DNA of 64,000 bases from contig JBFMAX010000003.1 in NCBI GenBank assembly GCA_040755395.1, positions 1-64,000 on the forward strand, given 5' to 3'. A program made the translations under genes and the position numbers. Under the pieces are notes generated by a model. It searched no databases and had not been told where the DNA came from. It saw only the letters and a program-made list of their open reading frames with translations. Of the stretch, positions 8,501-16,721 are shown piece by piece. Source of the DNA: Nitrospirota bacterium (GTDB lineage: Bacteria > Nitrospirota > Nitrospiria > Nitrospirales > Nitrospiraceae). Numbering within the stretch: position 1 is the first letter of the stretch; each line of letters opens with the position of its first letter.

Positions 8501-11500
8501 ATGACACGCTTCTCGGCGGAGCCGGCAACGACCAGCTTGAAGGGGGAGATGGAAATGACGTTCTGAGTGGCGACGGCGGTGGATTCGGGTTTGGCGTGGG
8601 GGATGACATCTTGCTGGGAGGCGCTGGCCTCGATGACCTTTTCGGAGGGGAAGGCGCTGATGTGCTCGATGGCGGCTCCGACCGCGACCGCCTCCGAGGG
8701 TCCGGAGGCAGCGACACGTATGTCTTTGGATTGGGGTACGGGCAGGACACGATCGAGGACATTGCCGACGGCAATGTGAACACGGTGCAGATGGCCGTCG
8801 GCATCCTACCCGGCGACGTCACCGTCACGCGGCGCCAAGACAAGACTGACTTCCCGAACGTGGATGATCTGGTGCTGACGATCACCGGCACCGGCGACCA
8901 GCTCACGATCAAAGCGGTGGAAGGCCTCTTCGCCGCCCCGTTCTTCCGGGTGACGTTTGCCGACGGCACGGTCTGGGACGCGAACACGCTGCAAGACAAG
9001 GCCCGGCAGGTGACTGGCACGGACGCCGCCACGACACTCCGCGACTTTTCGGACACGGACGATGTGTTGGCCGGGTTGGGCGGAGGCGACGTACTGCTGG
9101 CCGGAGCCGGCAATGACACGCTCGACGGGGGCACGGGCAAGGATCGGCTTTACGGCGGTGGGGGCGATGACGGCTATGTCTTCGCGGCGGGCAGCGGGCA
9201 GGACACCGTGTTTGACCGGACCGGGGGGCAAGACCGTGTCAGCCTGGCGACCGGCATCGCGCCCGGGGACGTCACCGTATTGCGGAGCGGGAATCATCTC
9301 ACCCTGAATCTCCTGAGCACGGGTGATCGGTTGACCCTCCGGTACTTCTCTCTCGATCCGGCCTACCAAGTGGAGCAGGTGGAGTTTGCCGGTGGCACGG
9401 TCTGGGATACCGCCGCCTTGCTGGCACAGGTCAGCGGGGAACTGCTGGTCGGAACCGACGGGGATGACACGCTGACGGCCACCCCGGCCGCTCGGTTTCT
9501 GGCTGGCGGCGCGGGCGACGATACCTACATCGTGAGCGATCCGTCCGACCGGGCGTTGGAGGCGGAAGGCGAGGGCACAGACACCGTGCAGAGTTCGATC
9601 AGCTACACGCTCGGCGGGCACGTCGAGCATCTCACGCTGACCGGCACGGCGGACATCAACGGGACCGGAAACGCGTTGGACAACGTCCTGGTCGGCAACA
9701 GCGGCCTGAATGTGCTGGCCGGTGGACAGGGTAACGACACCTATGTGGTCGGGCTCGGGGACACCGTGGTCGAGGCGGCGGGCGAGGGCATCGACACGGT
9801 GCAGACGGACCTGAGTTACACGTTAGGCGCCAACGTCGAGAACTTGACCTTGACAGGGAGCGGGGCGACAGCCGGCACCGGCAACGTACTCGACAACGTG
9901 CTGACGGGGAACAGTGCCGCGAACCTCCTGACCGGCGGGGCCGGCAACGATACCTATGTCATCGGCGCCGAAGATACCGTGGTCGAGCTCGTCAACGAAG
10001 GGATCGACACGGTGCAAACGGATGTGAGCTACACGCTCGGGGTCAATCTGGAGCGTCTGATTCTGACGGGCAATGCGGCCATCGACGGCACCGGCAACTT
10101 ACATGACAATGTGCTCGTCGGCAATAGCGCGGCGAACGTGCTGACCGGCGGACTGGGCAACGATACCTATGTCATCGGCGCCGGCGACACGGTGGTGGAG
10201 AATCCCGGCGAGGGAACCGACACGGTCCAGACGGATCTGAGCTACAGCCTCGGGGCCAACATGGAGAACCTGACCTTGACCGGCAGTGCCGCCGTCGATG
10301 GAACCGGGAATGAGCTCGACAACGTCCTGACCGGCAATAGCGGAGCAAATGTGCTGGATGGCGGCCTGGGTGCCGATACGCTGGCCGGTGGCGCGGGAGA
10401 TGACACCTATATCATCGACCAGGCCGGCGACACGGTGATCGAGGCCGCCGATGAAGGAACGGACACAGCCCAGAGTTCGATCAGTTACATCTTGGGTGCC
10501 AATGTCGAGCACCTGACACTGACCGGCACGGCAGACATTGATGGAGCCGGGAACGAACTGGACAACGTGCTGGCGGGCAACAGCGGGGCGAACGTGCTCA
10601 CCGGGGGTGTGGGGAACGACACCTATGTGATTGGGACGGGCGACACGGTGGTTGAGCAGGCGGACGAAGGCAGTGACACGGTCGTGACAGATCAGAGCTA
10701 CACCCTGGGTGCCAACGTCGAGAATCTGACCCTCACAGGCACGGCCAACCTCGACGGCACCGGCAACGCCCTGGATAACGTGCTCACGGGCAACAGTGGT
10801 GAGAACGTCCTCACTGGCGGAGCCGGCAACGACACGTATGTGTTTGGGCGAGGGTCTGGCAGCGACACGGTCATCGACAATGATGCCACGGCCGGAAATT
10901 TCGATGCTATCGAGTTCGGCGAGGATGTGGCTCCAACAGATGTGGCCGTCTCGCGCAGCGGCGATGATCTGGTGCTGAGCATCAACGGCACGACCGATCA
11001 ACTCACCATCCAGTCGTTCTTCCTGGCGTCGGCCAATCAGGTTGAATTCTTCACGTTCGCCGACGGGACTGTCTGGGATGTGGCGGCAGTGACTGACCGA
11101 TTGCCGAAAACACTCACGGGAACGGCCGGTCAGGACACGCTGTATGGCGGAGGTAGTTCGGATGTGCTCGATGGAATGGCAGGGAACGACAACCTGTACG
11201 GCTATGACGGCAACGATACTTACCTGTTCGGCCCGGGTGCCGGCGAGGACACCCTGCTGGACTATGACGTGACGGCAGGGAATCTGGATCTTATCCAGAT
11301 GGCGGCCGGTGTGCTACCCAGCGCAGTGTTCGTGTCCCGCAATGTTGACGATCTGGTGTTGCGCCTTGACGGCACCACGGATCAGTTGACGGTTCAGTCG
11401 TTTTTCCTCGATCCGGCGTACCGGGTTGAACGGGTCTCCTTCTCGGACGGGACGCAGTGGGATGAAGAGGCGATCCGCGATCAGATGCGCCAGAAATTCA

Positions 11501-11763
11501 CCATGCCGGCCGGGCAAAATACGCTGGTCAACAGAAAAGGGGTCGGTCAACAGAAAAGGGGTCGGGAGTCTTTGTTGGCGATAAGGGCTCAGCCATCTCG
11601 AAGACATTGCGATCGCATGTGCCTCCAGTTCAACACACCGCCACCACCGCCAAACTTGCGCACGATGATCGCATTTAAGACTCCCGACCCCTTTTCTTTT
11701 CACCGACCCCTTTTCTTTTCATTCTGCACTAGCCAGGCCGACCTGCGTCAAGATTCGCGTTAA
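5581..11763 (+). CDS. Giant lysozyme-like RTX protein with a repeat-derived C-terminus
   Basis: The product is 2060 residues. Residues 1 to about 300 form a lysozyme-like domain (E26, D44, IGYGLDLL). From about 313 come many RTX nonapeptides (GGxGxDxLxG), with dense arrays at about 313-390 and 500-1060. HCBP-related segments (GDVTVTRR, LTITGTGDQLTIKA) lie near 1070-1140, 1210-1280, 1770-1835 and 1900-1965. Residues about 1300-1755 hold six near-tandem 71-residue units (GNDTYVIGxGDTVVE, SYTLGANVENLTLTG). There is no Sec signal, so type I secretion with calcium folding outside is expected. From about residue 1980 the protein is encoded by an interspersed repeat (11530-11720), which replaces the native C-terminus and probably its secretion signal. 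No ABC exporter is nearby. Confidence 0.88.
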   Translation: MLTNLHTTFQFGSYQQDRDSFIKRQENEPLAVRKLVSQLSPHYDGQRSIAIGYGLDLLTNSIATINDLLVRAGLPQLQLSQHDIGLITVARAIVARTPKNTPLPPQDIQALNTIAKQFNLKLPNEPKAEEILKLDLDDREVRFDAFLSQNGLTLAQSQERIALMSLYFNSRGTFQNNVEVKNNLLGPKLLAALEADDRAEAWYQVRYQSNADGVHANRRYREADVFGLYGSGPISDLEAKEVLEMFTRYRDLSFEEGGIRAYEARFRPSNPIAGSQGIDFQILQAREHLIASFGEGYSSDGEVLVGENALIPGDRLAGTDNNDLIFGQQGHDELKGGSGDDVLYGEEGTDQLIGGTGDDLLLGGQGYDTYVYSSGDGQDTITDSDGFGSVLYDGRQLQGGVKKQGQSVYKSLDNQFTYSWDGTAGHDLTITGPGGTLTVKAFTNGQLGIALTNEVSYVNGLPIRTEFTQEVPDPENPGQTITVPIFDDNNNSYTITGATNNVVHALGGHDTVISDVGNDELYGDDGNDTLQGKGGHDRLYGGLGQDTLYGQDGDDTLEGGEGPDEVQGNHGADVLIGGAGDDLLTGDAVTDSSWNPAQAGNDFLDGGDGTDILTGDGGSDVLTGGSGSDTLWGDYGGILNIYGGFTLALLSQGGNDTLDGGAGVDALAGGPGSDLLMGGEDDDFLIGDYPVLDSTLPIEARATIGGNDFLTGDAGNDQLAGGVGDDVLLGGAGDDQLHGEDFFGITTAFGDDVLDGGAGADQLFGDEGDDVLMGGSENDKLYGEDATNAFLTGNDRLQGEAGADELYGGGGNDVLDGGEGNDVLSGDDLYFFNGFTNVFTVSMAPGNDQLDGGVGEDRLYGGGLDDELTGGADDDVLVGDDFIDGDEFIYSTQSGNDTLDGGEGEDQLYGGAGDDVLAGGLGNDSLVGDRGILPGNVNPDDLLVGGNDTLDGGEGHDTLDGGVGADVLLGDVGNDTLLGGAGNDQLEGGDGNDVLSGDGGGFGFGVGDDILLGGAGLDDLFGGEGADVLDGGSDRDRLRGSGGSDTYVFGLGYGQDTIEDIADGNVNTVQMAVGILPGDVTVTRRQDKTDFPNVDDLVLTITGTGDQLTIKAVEGLFAAPFFRVTFADGTVWDANTLQDKARQVTGTDAATTLRDFSDTDDVLAGLGGGDVLLAGAGNDTLDGGTGKDRLYGGGGDDGYVFAAGSGQDTVFDRTGGQDRVSLATGIAPGDVTVLRSGNHLTLNLLSTGDRLTLRYFSLDPAYQVEQVEFAGGTVWDTAALLAQVSGELLVGTDGDDTLTATPAARFLAGGAGDDTYIVSDPSDRALEAEGEGTDTVQSSISYTLGGHVEHLTLTGTADINGTGNALDNVLVGNSGLNVLAGGQGNDTYVVGLGDTVVEAAGEGIDTVQTDLSYTLGANVENLTLTGSGATAGTGNVLDNVLTGNSAANLLTGGAGNDTYVIGAEDTVVELVNEGIDTVQTDVSYTLGVNLERLILTGNAAIDGTGNLHDNVLVGNSAANVLTGGLGNDTYVIGAGDTVVENPGEGTDTVQTDLSYSLGANMENLTLTGSAAVDGTGNELDNVLTGNSGANVLDGGLGADTLAGGAGDDTYIIDQAGDTVIEAADEGTDTAQSSISYILGANVEHLTLTGTADIDGAGNELDNVLAGNSGANVLTGGVGNDTYVIGTGDTVVEQADEGSDTVVTDQSYTLGANVENLTLTGTANLDGTGNALDNVLTGNSGENVLTGGAGNDTYVFGRGSGSDTVIDNDATAGNFDAIEFGEDVAPTDVAVSRSGDDLVLSINGTTDQLTIQSFFLASANQVEFFTFADGTVWDVAAVTDRLPKTLTGTAGQDTLYGGGSSDVLDGMAGNDNLYGYDGNDTYLFGPGAGEDTLLDYDVTAGNLDLIQMAAGVLPSAVFVSRNVDDLVLRLDGTTDQLTVQSFFLDPAYRVERVSFSDGTQWDEEAIRDQMRQKFTMPAGQNTLVNRKGVGQQKRGRESLLAIRAQPSRRHCDRMCLQFNTPPPPPNLRTMIAFKTPDPFSFHRPLFFSFCTSQADLRQDSR
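11530..11720 (+). repeat. Interspersed repeat with inverted ends, copy 1 (MITE-like)
   Basis: A 149-bp core (11551-11699) starts CAGAAAAGGGGTCGGGAGTC and ends with its near inverse GACTCCCGACCCCTTTTC. It matches 13716-13864 with one visible mismatch. Extra partial ends are stacked outside it on both sides (AAAAGGGGTCGG at 11535; CCGACCCCTTTTC at 11703), which suggests repeated insertion into itself. It carries no convincing gene and forms the 3' end of the giant RTX reading frame. Its size and inverted ends fit a non-autonomous element moved in trans, perhaps by a Y1-type enzyme (inference). Confidence 0.85.
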
Positions 11764-12164
11764 CCGCTGACTCCCCCGTACAATCGTAAATGTGGGGTCA
11801 TCAGTTGGGTCGTATCGTGATCGGTGTATCGCAACGAATCGGGCGCGCCACACGAGGCAGGAACCCGCTCGAGCTTCGCCGACGAACGTTGTCCTTGGAT
11901 GTCAGGCAACAGAGAGGAGAATCAATCGTCTGCTGGGCGTCTGACCGTCATTCGGGCCACGGCCTGCAGTGCTGTCTGGGTGGCCGGCACCACCCTGCGT
12001 AAGCCCAGTCGCCGATGCTGCGGACCTCGTGCGAAGACCGCGGAGGCATGATTCAAGACCTGACCCGAAATGTGTGATGCGAAGAGGAAGAAGGGTCGGG
12101 CGTCCTGATCGTGCTCAGTCATAAGACGCGCCCCGGCCCTTGTTCTTGTTCCCTAGCCCCGCCC
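11764..12164. other. Non-coding or decayed stretch after the RTX gene
   Basis: Short open frames occur on both strands, but none has a ribosome site together with recognisable protein character. No RNA gene or repeat unit was recognised. It lies between a repeat copy and a gene remnant, so it is probably decayed accessory DNA. Confidence 0.4.
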
Positions 12165-12439
12165 CATGCCGCCTTTATCGATCTCACCGATTTCCGAGAG
12201 ACACGCTCCAGGATGTCATCACCAAACTCGAGCCGGGCCTGTTTCTGGCCGTCACCGGCCTGACGGTGAAAGACTTTGACCTGCTCGTGCGCCTGAAGGT
12301 GTTCAACACGGAACAGACGAATGCGGCCGTGTTCGCGTTCCGCCGCTATGAGGACGCCTCGCTGCGCTATACGGGGATCGAGAGCCATCCCGGGTTGACG
12401 CACTACGGGCTGTACGACACCGTCGTGGCGAAAGAGTGA
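12165..12439 (+). pseudogene. C-terminal remnant of an unidentified protein
   Basis: The stretch has strong protein character: LQDVITKLEPGLFLAVTGL, VKDFDLLVRLKVFNTEQ, AAVFAFRRYEDASLRYTGI, ending HYGLYDTVVAKE then TGA. Upstream, a second frame reads AAFIDLTDFRET, and the two join through a small indel near 12203. No start codon with a ribosome site fits. The ending looks like the tail of a much larger enzyme. I cannot name the family, so no function is given. Confidence 0.5.
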
Positions 12440-12849
12440 TCGAGCAGCGACCGCTCGTCTCAGCTTGAGACAAGCTCAATGTCCCGCCAATCTTTTCTGG
12501 CAGTGGTTACCTCCGCACCATTCTTGACTGTGAGCATTTCGGGAGCGAGCAAGACGGTTGGCACTCTCGCACCTCTGCGGGTGAGTTTGCACACGCCTGG
12601 CGATTGACGAGCAGCGAGACCGAGCCATCCCTTGAGACCTTGGCAAGAACAGTTTCGTGTGGTTCTTGAAAAAGCGGGGTATGCAGGGGAGCGCTTTGAC
12701 AGAGGTCTATGTCATTGCTTCGCCTTGTGGGTCGTCCGATAGACTCCTGATCCTACAACCAGACGAAGATGATCAGAAATGCCGTCTTGATTGCGCGTTC
12801 GCCCAGGGTATGCAATGCTGGACCGACCGATTTCCGTGCTGAATGTACG
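12440..12849. other. Gap with no supported gene
   Basis: Only short, poorly supported frames occur here. No RNA gene, terminator with a clear U-tract, or member of the local repeat families was seen, apart from short inverted motifs just after the remnant (TCTCAGCTTGAGA at 12457). Confidence 0.4.
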
Positions 12850-13212
12850 ATGACCACCCGGGGTACTCACGAATATGTTCCTTTCGGCGTATCCGTCTTA
12901 GGCGGTCTCCTGGTCTGCCTGGCAATTTCCATGGCCACGGGACGAAGGGAAGCCTGGGATTCCGGAGCTTACTTCTCTGTTGGAATTCCGATCATGTGCG
13001 CCGTGATCTTTGTCATCGGCTATCGTTTTCCCGATCGCCCCTGGCGCTGGGTCATGAGTATGGCGGTGGGCCAGGCGCTCGCACTCGTGATGGCGGGAAA
13101 TTCGCTGTCGCTGTGGCCGCTTTCGCTTCTCGCTATGACGGTTTTTTCCGTCCCCCAGTTCGTGATCGGTTCGTGGGCAAGCAAACTGGCAATAAGGAGG
13201 AGCAAGGGCTAA
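12850..13212 (+). CDS. Small four-helix membrane protein, function unknown
   Basis: This encodes 120 residues that are very hydrophobic, with about four membrane segments: VPFGVSVLGGLLVCLAIS, IPIMCAVIFVIGY, GQALALVMAGNSLSLWPLSLL, and FSVPQFVIGSWASKLAI. A loop carries FPDRPWRW. It starts at the ATG at 12850; no strong ribosome site is visible. The family is not named. It sits alone among remnants and repeats, and a second small membrane-protein gene 300 nt downstream is cut by a repeat copy. Confidence 0.65.
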   Translation: MTTRGTHEYVPFGVSVLGGLLVCLAISMATGRREAWDSGAYFSVGIPIMCAVIFVIGYRFPDRPWRWVMSMAVGQALALVMAGNSLSLWPLSLLAMTVFSVPQFVIGSWASKLAIRRSKG

Positions 13213-13511
13213 CGAGGAGACTGCGACTACGTGCTTCTTCCCCAAAGAATGATGGAGGAAGCAGACTGAGGCAGGCTAGCGGATGACCGGCTGCAAGGTC
13301 ACGGTGGCTGTCAAGAGTCGTCGAACGACTCCCGGCCCCTTTTCTTGTTCCCTGTCTTGTCTGATGCCCAACAGGGCGTTCCGGCGGACCGCCAAAAACT
13401 GCGCATTCGTCGTCCGATGAATTCGCACGTCTGCGGCAAGCCGGGGAATCCTGGCGTGAATGTACCGCCCGGAACACTGAACAGCGCGCCCAAGATAAGC
13501 GGACGCGACAG
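13213..13511. other. Spacer with a solitary repeat end
   Basis: No gene is supported. At 13325-13342 the sequence CGACTCCCGGCCCCTTTT resembles a single right end of the interspersed repeat family that has full copies at 11530 and 13693. It may be a solo end or a degraded copy. Confidence 0.4.
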
Positions 13512-13693
13512 TTGATTGGAAACCGGACCGTGCAGACTTATTTCCTGTTTCTGCTTGTAGGGTTGGTTCTGGGGTTGCTTACCGAAGTTGAACTGAAACT
13601 GGTCGCTCGCATCCAGCCTTCCGCATTCCTCATCGCCGTGATTGCCTATCCCGTGTTGATTTCGCTCGCATTCGATGGGAGTAGGCTCGTTGA
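13512..13693 (+). pseudogene. Membrane protein gene cut by a repeat insertion
   Basis: About 60 codons encode two hydrophobic segments (YFLFLLVGLVLGLLTEVEL and FLIAVIAYPVLISLAFDGS) from a TTG at 13512 or GTG at 13530. The frame then enters repeat copy 2, and the remaining ~68 codons to 13898 are repeat-encoded (the same RGRESLLAIRARPSRRHC string as the RTX tail). The original protein was surely longer. The family is unknown. Confidence 0.6.
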
Positions 13694-13896
13694 GGGGTCA
13701 ACAGAAAAGGTCCAGCAGAAAAGGGGTCGGGAGTCTTTGTTGGCGATAAGGGCTCGGCCATCTCGAAGACATTGCGATCGCATGTGCCTCCAGTTCAACA
13801 CACCGCCACCACCGCCAAACTTGCGCACGATGATCGCATTTAAGACTCCCGACCCCTTTTCTTTGCGACCCCTTTTCTTTGACCCTTTTCTTTTCT
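13693..13896 (+). repeat. Interspersed repeat with inverted ends, copy 2 (MITE-like)
   Basis: The core 13716-13864 matches copy 1 at 11551-11699, with one visible difference (G for A near 13756). Degraded extra ends are stacked on both sides: AACAGAAAAGG at 13700, and GCGACCCCTTTTC then GACCCTTTTC at 13865-13890. It truncates a membrane-protein gene. Confidence 0.85.
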
Positions 13897-13954
13897 GAGG
13901 AGCGGGACTGTCCGGTAGTCTCGCGTTTCCCTCCTTTGTTCTCCGGCGTTCCGG

Positions 13955-16690
13955 TCAACGACTCTGTCCCACGCCGATTCTCGCGTCCACGATGCGGCAG
14001 CCTTGGCCCGGCGATAGCGCGAACACGGGGTTCAGGTCGAGTTCGACGATCTCCGGCACCTCTTCCGCCAGCCTGGAGACGCGCAGCAGCGTCTCTTCGA
14101 GGGCCGGCACGTCGGCGGGAGGATGGCCGCGGTAGCCGGTCAGGAGCCGATAGCCTTTGATCTCCCGGATCATGTCGGCGGCGTCGCGGTCCGTCAGCGG
14201 TGTCACCCGGAAACGGACGTCGCTCAGGATTTCGACATATACGCCCCCCAACCCGAACGCGACGAGCGGACCGAACGAGGGATCATGGGTGACCCCGATC
14301 ATCACCTCGACGCCGCCCGCGATCATCGGTTGCACCACGACTCCGTCCATCGCACCTAGCTGCCGCATCTGCGCGAGCCGGGACCGGATCGCCTCGAACG
14401 CCTCGCGGACCTGTGTCTCGGACGCAAGGTTCAAGCGGACTCCGCCGGCTTCCGTCTTATGGACAATCCGGTGCGATGCGAGCTTCACCGCGACGGGAAA
14501 TCCGACCCGGCGGGCCAGAGCGGCCGCCTCGTCCGCGGTCCGAGCCAGGCCGCCGTCGGGAAGGGGAAGTCCCGCCGCCGTGAGGACGGCTCTGGTTTCC
14601 TCGACGGTCAGCCACCCGGGTCCACGCTGAGCCAGGGCCTTTTTGCAGGTCTCTTTGGCCGTCGTCAGATCGAGGTCGTCGAAATCCGGAACCATCCCGA
14701 GCGGCTGCGCGCGCCAGTCGGCGTAGGCGGCCATCTTGCTCAACACCCGGGCCGGCATCTCCGGCAGGGGGTACGTCGGAATCCGTTCGCCGGGAAGGGC
14801 GAAGGTCCGATCCTGGTCGCCTTCCGCCATCCAGCAAATCAGGACCGGCTTCGCTGCGGCTCCGGCGGTCCGGCCGGCTTCGATGCCCGATCGGATGCCC
14901 TCCGCGATCCCGGACGTGTCGGTCGCCGTGACGGAAATGTACAGCACGATCAACGCATCGACCTCCTCCGCCTGCATGACCGTCTCGATGGCCTTGGCAT
15001 ATTGCGCCGGCGTGGCGGAGGCGATGAGATCGACCGGATTTTTGATGGCTGCGGCGGGCGGGAGGAACGATGCGAGCGCGGCCTTTGTTTGAGCGGACAG
15101 TTCCGGCACGAGCAGGCCGGCGGCTTCGCAGGCGTCGGTGCAAAGAATGGCCGGACCGCCCGCGTTGGTGATGAGACCCACGCGCCGTCCCGGCGGGAGC
15201 GGCTGAGCGGACAGGCCGGCGGCCAGCGCAAACAGCTCCTCCAGCGTCTCGGCCCGGATCACGCCGGTCTGGCGGAACAGCGCCTCGACGGCCGTGTCGC
15301 TGGCCGCCAGCGCGGCGGTGTGCGAACCGGCGGCCCGCCGGCCCGAGGGGGTTCGCCCGGCCTTCACGGCCACGATCGGTTTGCGCCGGCTGACGCGGCG
15401 CGCGATGCGTGCGAAGCGGCGCGGGTTGCCGAAGGACTCCAGATACAACAAGATCACGTCCGTCGCCGGGTCCTCCTCCCAATATTGCAGGAGGTCGTTG
15501 CCTGACACGTCCGCCTTGTTGCCGACGCTGACGAAGGTGGAGATGCCTATCTGAAGCCGGTGCGCGGCGCCGAGAAGGGCTAGCCCCAGGGCGCCGCTTT
15601 GCGAGGACATGGCGATCCGCCCGGGCGGCGGGAACAATGCGGTGAACGTCGCATTGAGCCGCACGGCCGGATCGGCATTCACCAGGCCGAAACAGTTCGG
15701 CCCGACCATGCGCATCCCGTAATGGCGGACCTTCTCCACCAGACGCCGTTGCAGCTCACGGCCCTCGTCGTTGACTTCGGCGAAGCCGGCCGTGATCACG
15801 ACCAGCGCCCGCACCCCACGCGCGGCGCAGTCGTCCACGACGGGCAGCACCGCGTCGCGCGGCACCACGATCACGGCCAGATCGACCGGTTCGGGAATCG
15901 CCCGGACCGACGGATACACGCGCAACCCGGCCAGTTCGGTCGCATGCGGATTGACGGGATAGATGCGGCCAGTGAAGCCGCTCGTGCGCAGCGCTTCCAG
16001 CAACCGGAATCCGACGCTCCGAGGATCGCGCGAGGCGCCGACGACCGCCACGGCCTGCGGCCGGAAGAACGGCCGGAGCGATGCGACCGTGGCGAGGCGA
16101 TCCCGCATCTCGGAGCGGTTCACGCTGGCCTCCGTCGGAACGAGCGAGAGTTCGACCTCGATGTCGCCGCCCGCCAAACTTTCGTGGACCTCGAAGCCTG
16201 ATTCGCGGAACACTTCCCGCATGGCCAGGTTGTCGGCGTGGGTGACGGCCCACAGCCGGCCGAAGCCGTGGCGAATCGCGAGTAAGGCCAACCGTTCCAG
16301 CAGCAGCGTGCCGAGACCCTTGCCGTGAAAGGCGTCGTCGACGGCCAGGGCGACCTCGGCGGTGCGCTCGTCCCTGGCCAGGTAGGAGCCGGCGGCGATG
16401 ATGCGTAACGCGCCTTCCCAGACACGGGTCACGATCAGGGTCAATTGGGATGTGGGATGTGCGGCGTCGCAGAGTGCGGCGATGACGTCCTCCGGCGGCG
16501 TCGTTTCGGAGAAGAACCGGTGGCGCCTGGCTTCCGGTGACAGCCGGTCCACGAAATCACGGAGAGCCGGCGCGTCTTCCGGCCGGGCGAGGCGGACGGC
16601 GGCTGTCGTCCCGTCGCGGAGGATCAAACGGCCGTGCTCCGGCGCCTCCTGGGTGGGCGACGAAATAAACAAGGGTCGGACAGGCTTCAT
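13955..16690 (-). CDS. GNAT acetyltransferase / NDP-forming acyl-CoA synthetase fusion
   Basis: The product is 911 residues. An N-terminal GNAT domain (~15-190; acetyl-CoA loop near DAFHGKGLGTLLLERL) is followed by a CoA-binding Rossmann domain (~205-300, AVVGASRDPRSVGFRLL). Next comes a succinyl-CoA-ligase-like region with SQSGALG and the phosphohistidine segment GSHTAALA, then a C-terminal ATP-grasp domain (~690-900; PVAVKLASHRIVHKTEAGGV, VEVMIGVTHDPSFGPLV). This is the Pat/acyl-CoA synthetase family: protein lysine acetylation linked to an ADP-forming acetyl-CoA synthetase. The N-terminal GNAT is the reverse of the E. coli PatZ order. A natural target is the AMP-forming acetyl-CoA synthetase at 30377-32137 (inference). 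Confidence 0.9.
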   Translation of the reverse strand: MKPVRPLFISSPTQEAPEHGRLILRDGTTAAVRLARPEDAPALRDFVDRLSPEARRHRFFSETTPPEDVIAALCDAAHPTSQLTLIVTRVWEGALRIIAAGSYLARDERTAEVALAVDDAFHGKGLGTLLLERLALLAIRHGFGRLWAVTHADNLAMREVFRESGFEVHESLAGGDIEVELSLVPTEASVNRSEMRDRLATVASLRPFFRPQAVAVVGASRDPRSVGFRLLEALRTSGFTGRIYPVNPHATELAGLRVYPSVRAIPEPVDLAVIVVPRDAVLPVVDDCAARGVRALVVITAGFAEVNDEGRELQRRLVEKVRHYGMRMVGPNCFGLVNADPAVRLNATFTALFPPPGRIAMSSQSGALGLALLGAAHRLQIGISTFVSVGNKADVSGNDLLQYWEEDPATDVILLYLESFGNPRRFARIARRVSRRKPIVAVKAGRTPSGRRAAGSHTAALAASDTAVEALFRQTGVIRAETLEELFALAAGLSAQPLPPGRRVGLITNAGGPAILCTDACEAAGLLVPELSAQTKAALASFLPPAAAIKNPVDLIASATPAQYAKAIETVMQAEEVDALIVLYISVTATDTSGIAEGIRSGIEAGRTAGAAAKPVLICWMAEGDQDRTFALPGERIPTYPLPEMPARVLSKMAAYADWRAQPLGMVPDFDDLDLTTAKETCKKALAQRGPGWLTVEETRAVLTAAGLPLPDGGLARTADEAAALARRVGFPVAVKLASHRIVHKTEAGGVRLNLASETQVREAFEAIRSRLAQMRQLGAMDGVVVQPMIAGGVEVMIGVTHDPSFGPLVAFGLGGVYVEILSDVRFRVTPLTDRDAADMIREIKGYRLLTGYRGHPPADVPALEETLLRVSRLAEEVPEIVELDLNPVFALSPGQGCRIVDARIGVGQSR

Positions 16691-16721
16691 CGGAGGGCTC
16701 CTCTGCCCGAGTCGGCCGGGT

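Noticed and set aside
11922-12122. Short minus-strand ORF (MTEHDQDARPFFLFASHISG...)
   Set aside because: No ribosome site, no recognised motif, and it sits in decayed DNA; left as non-coding.
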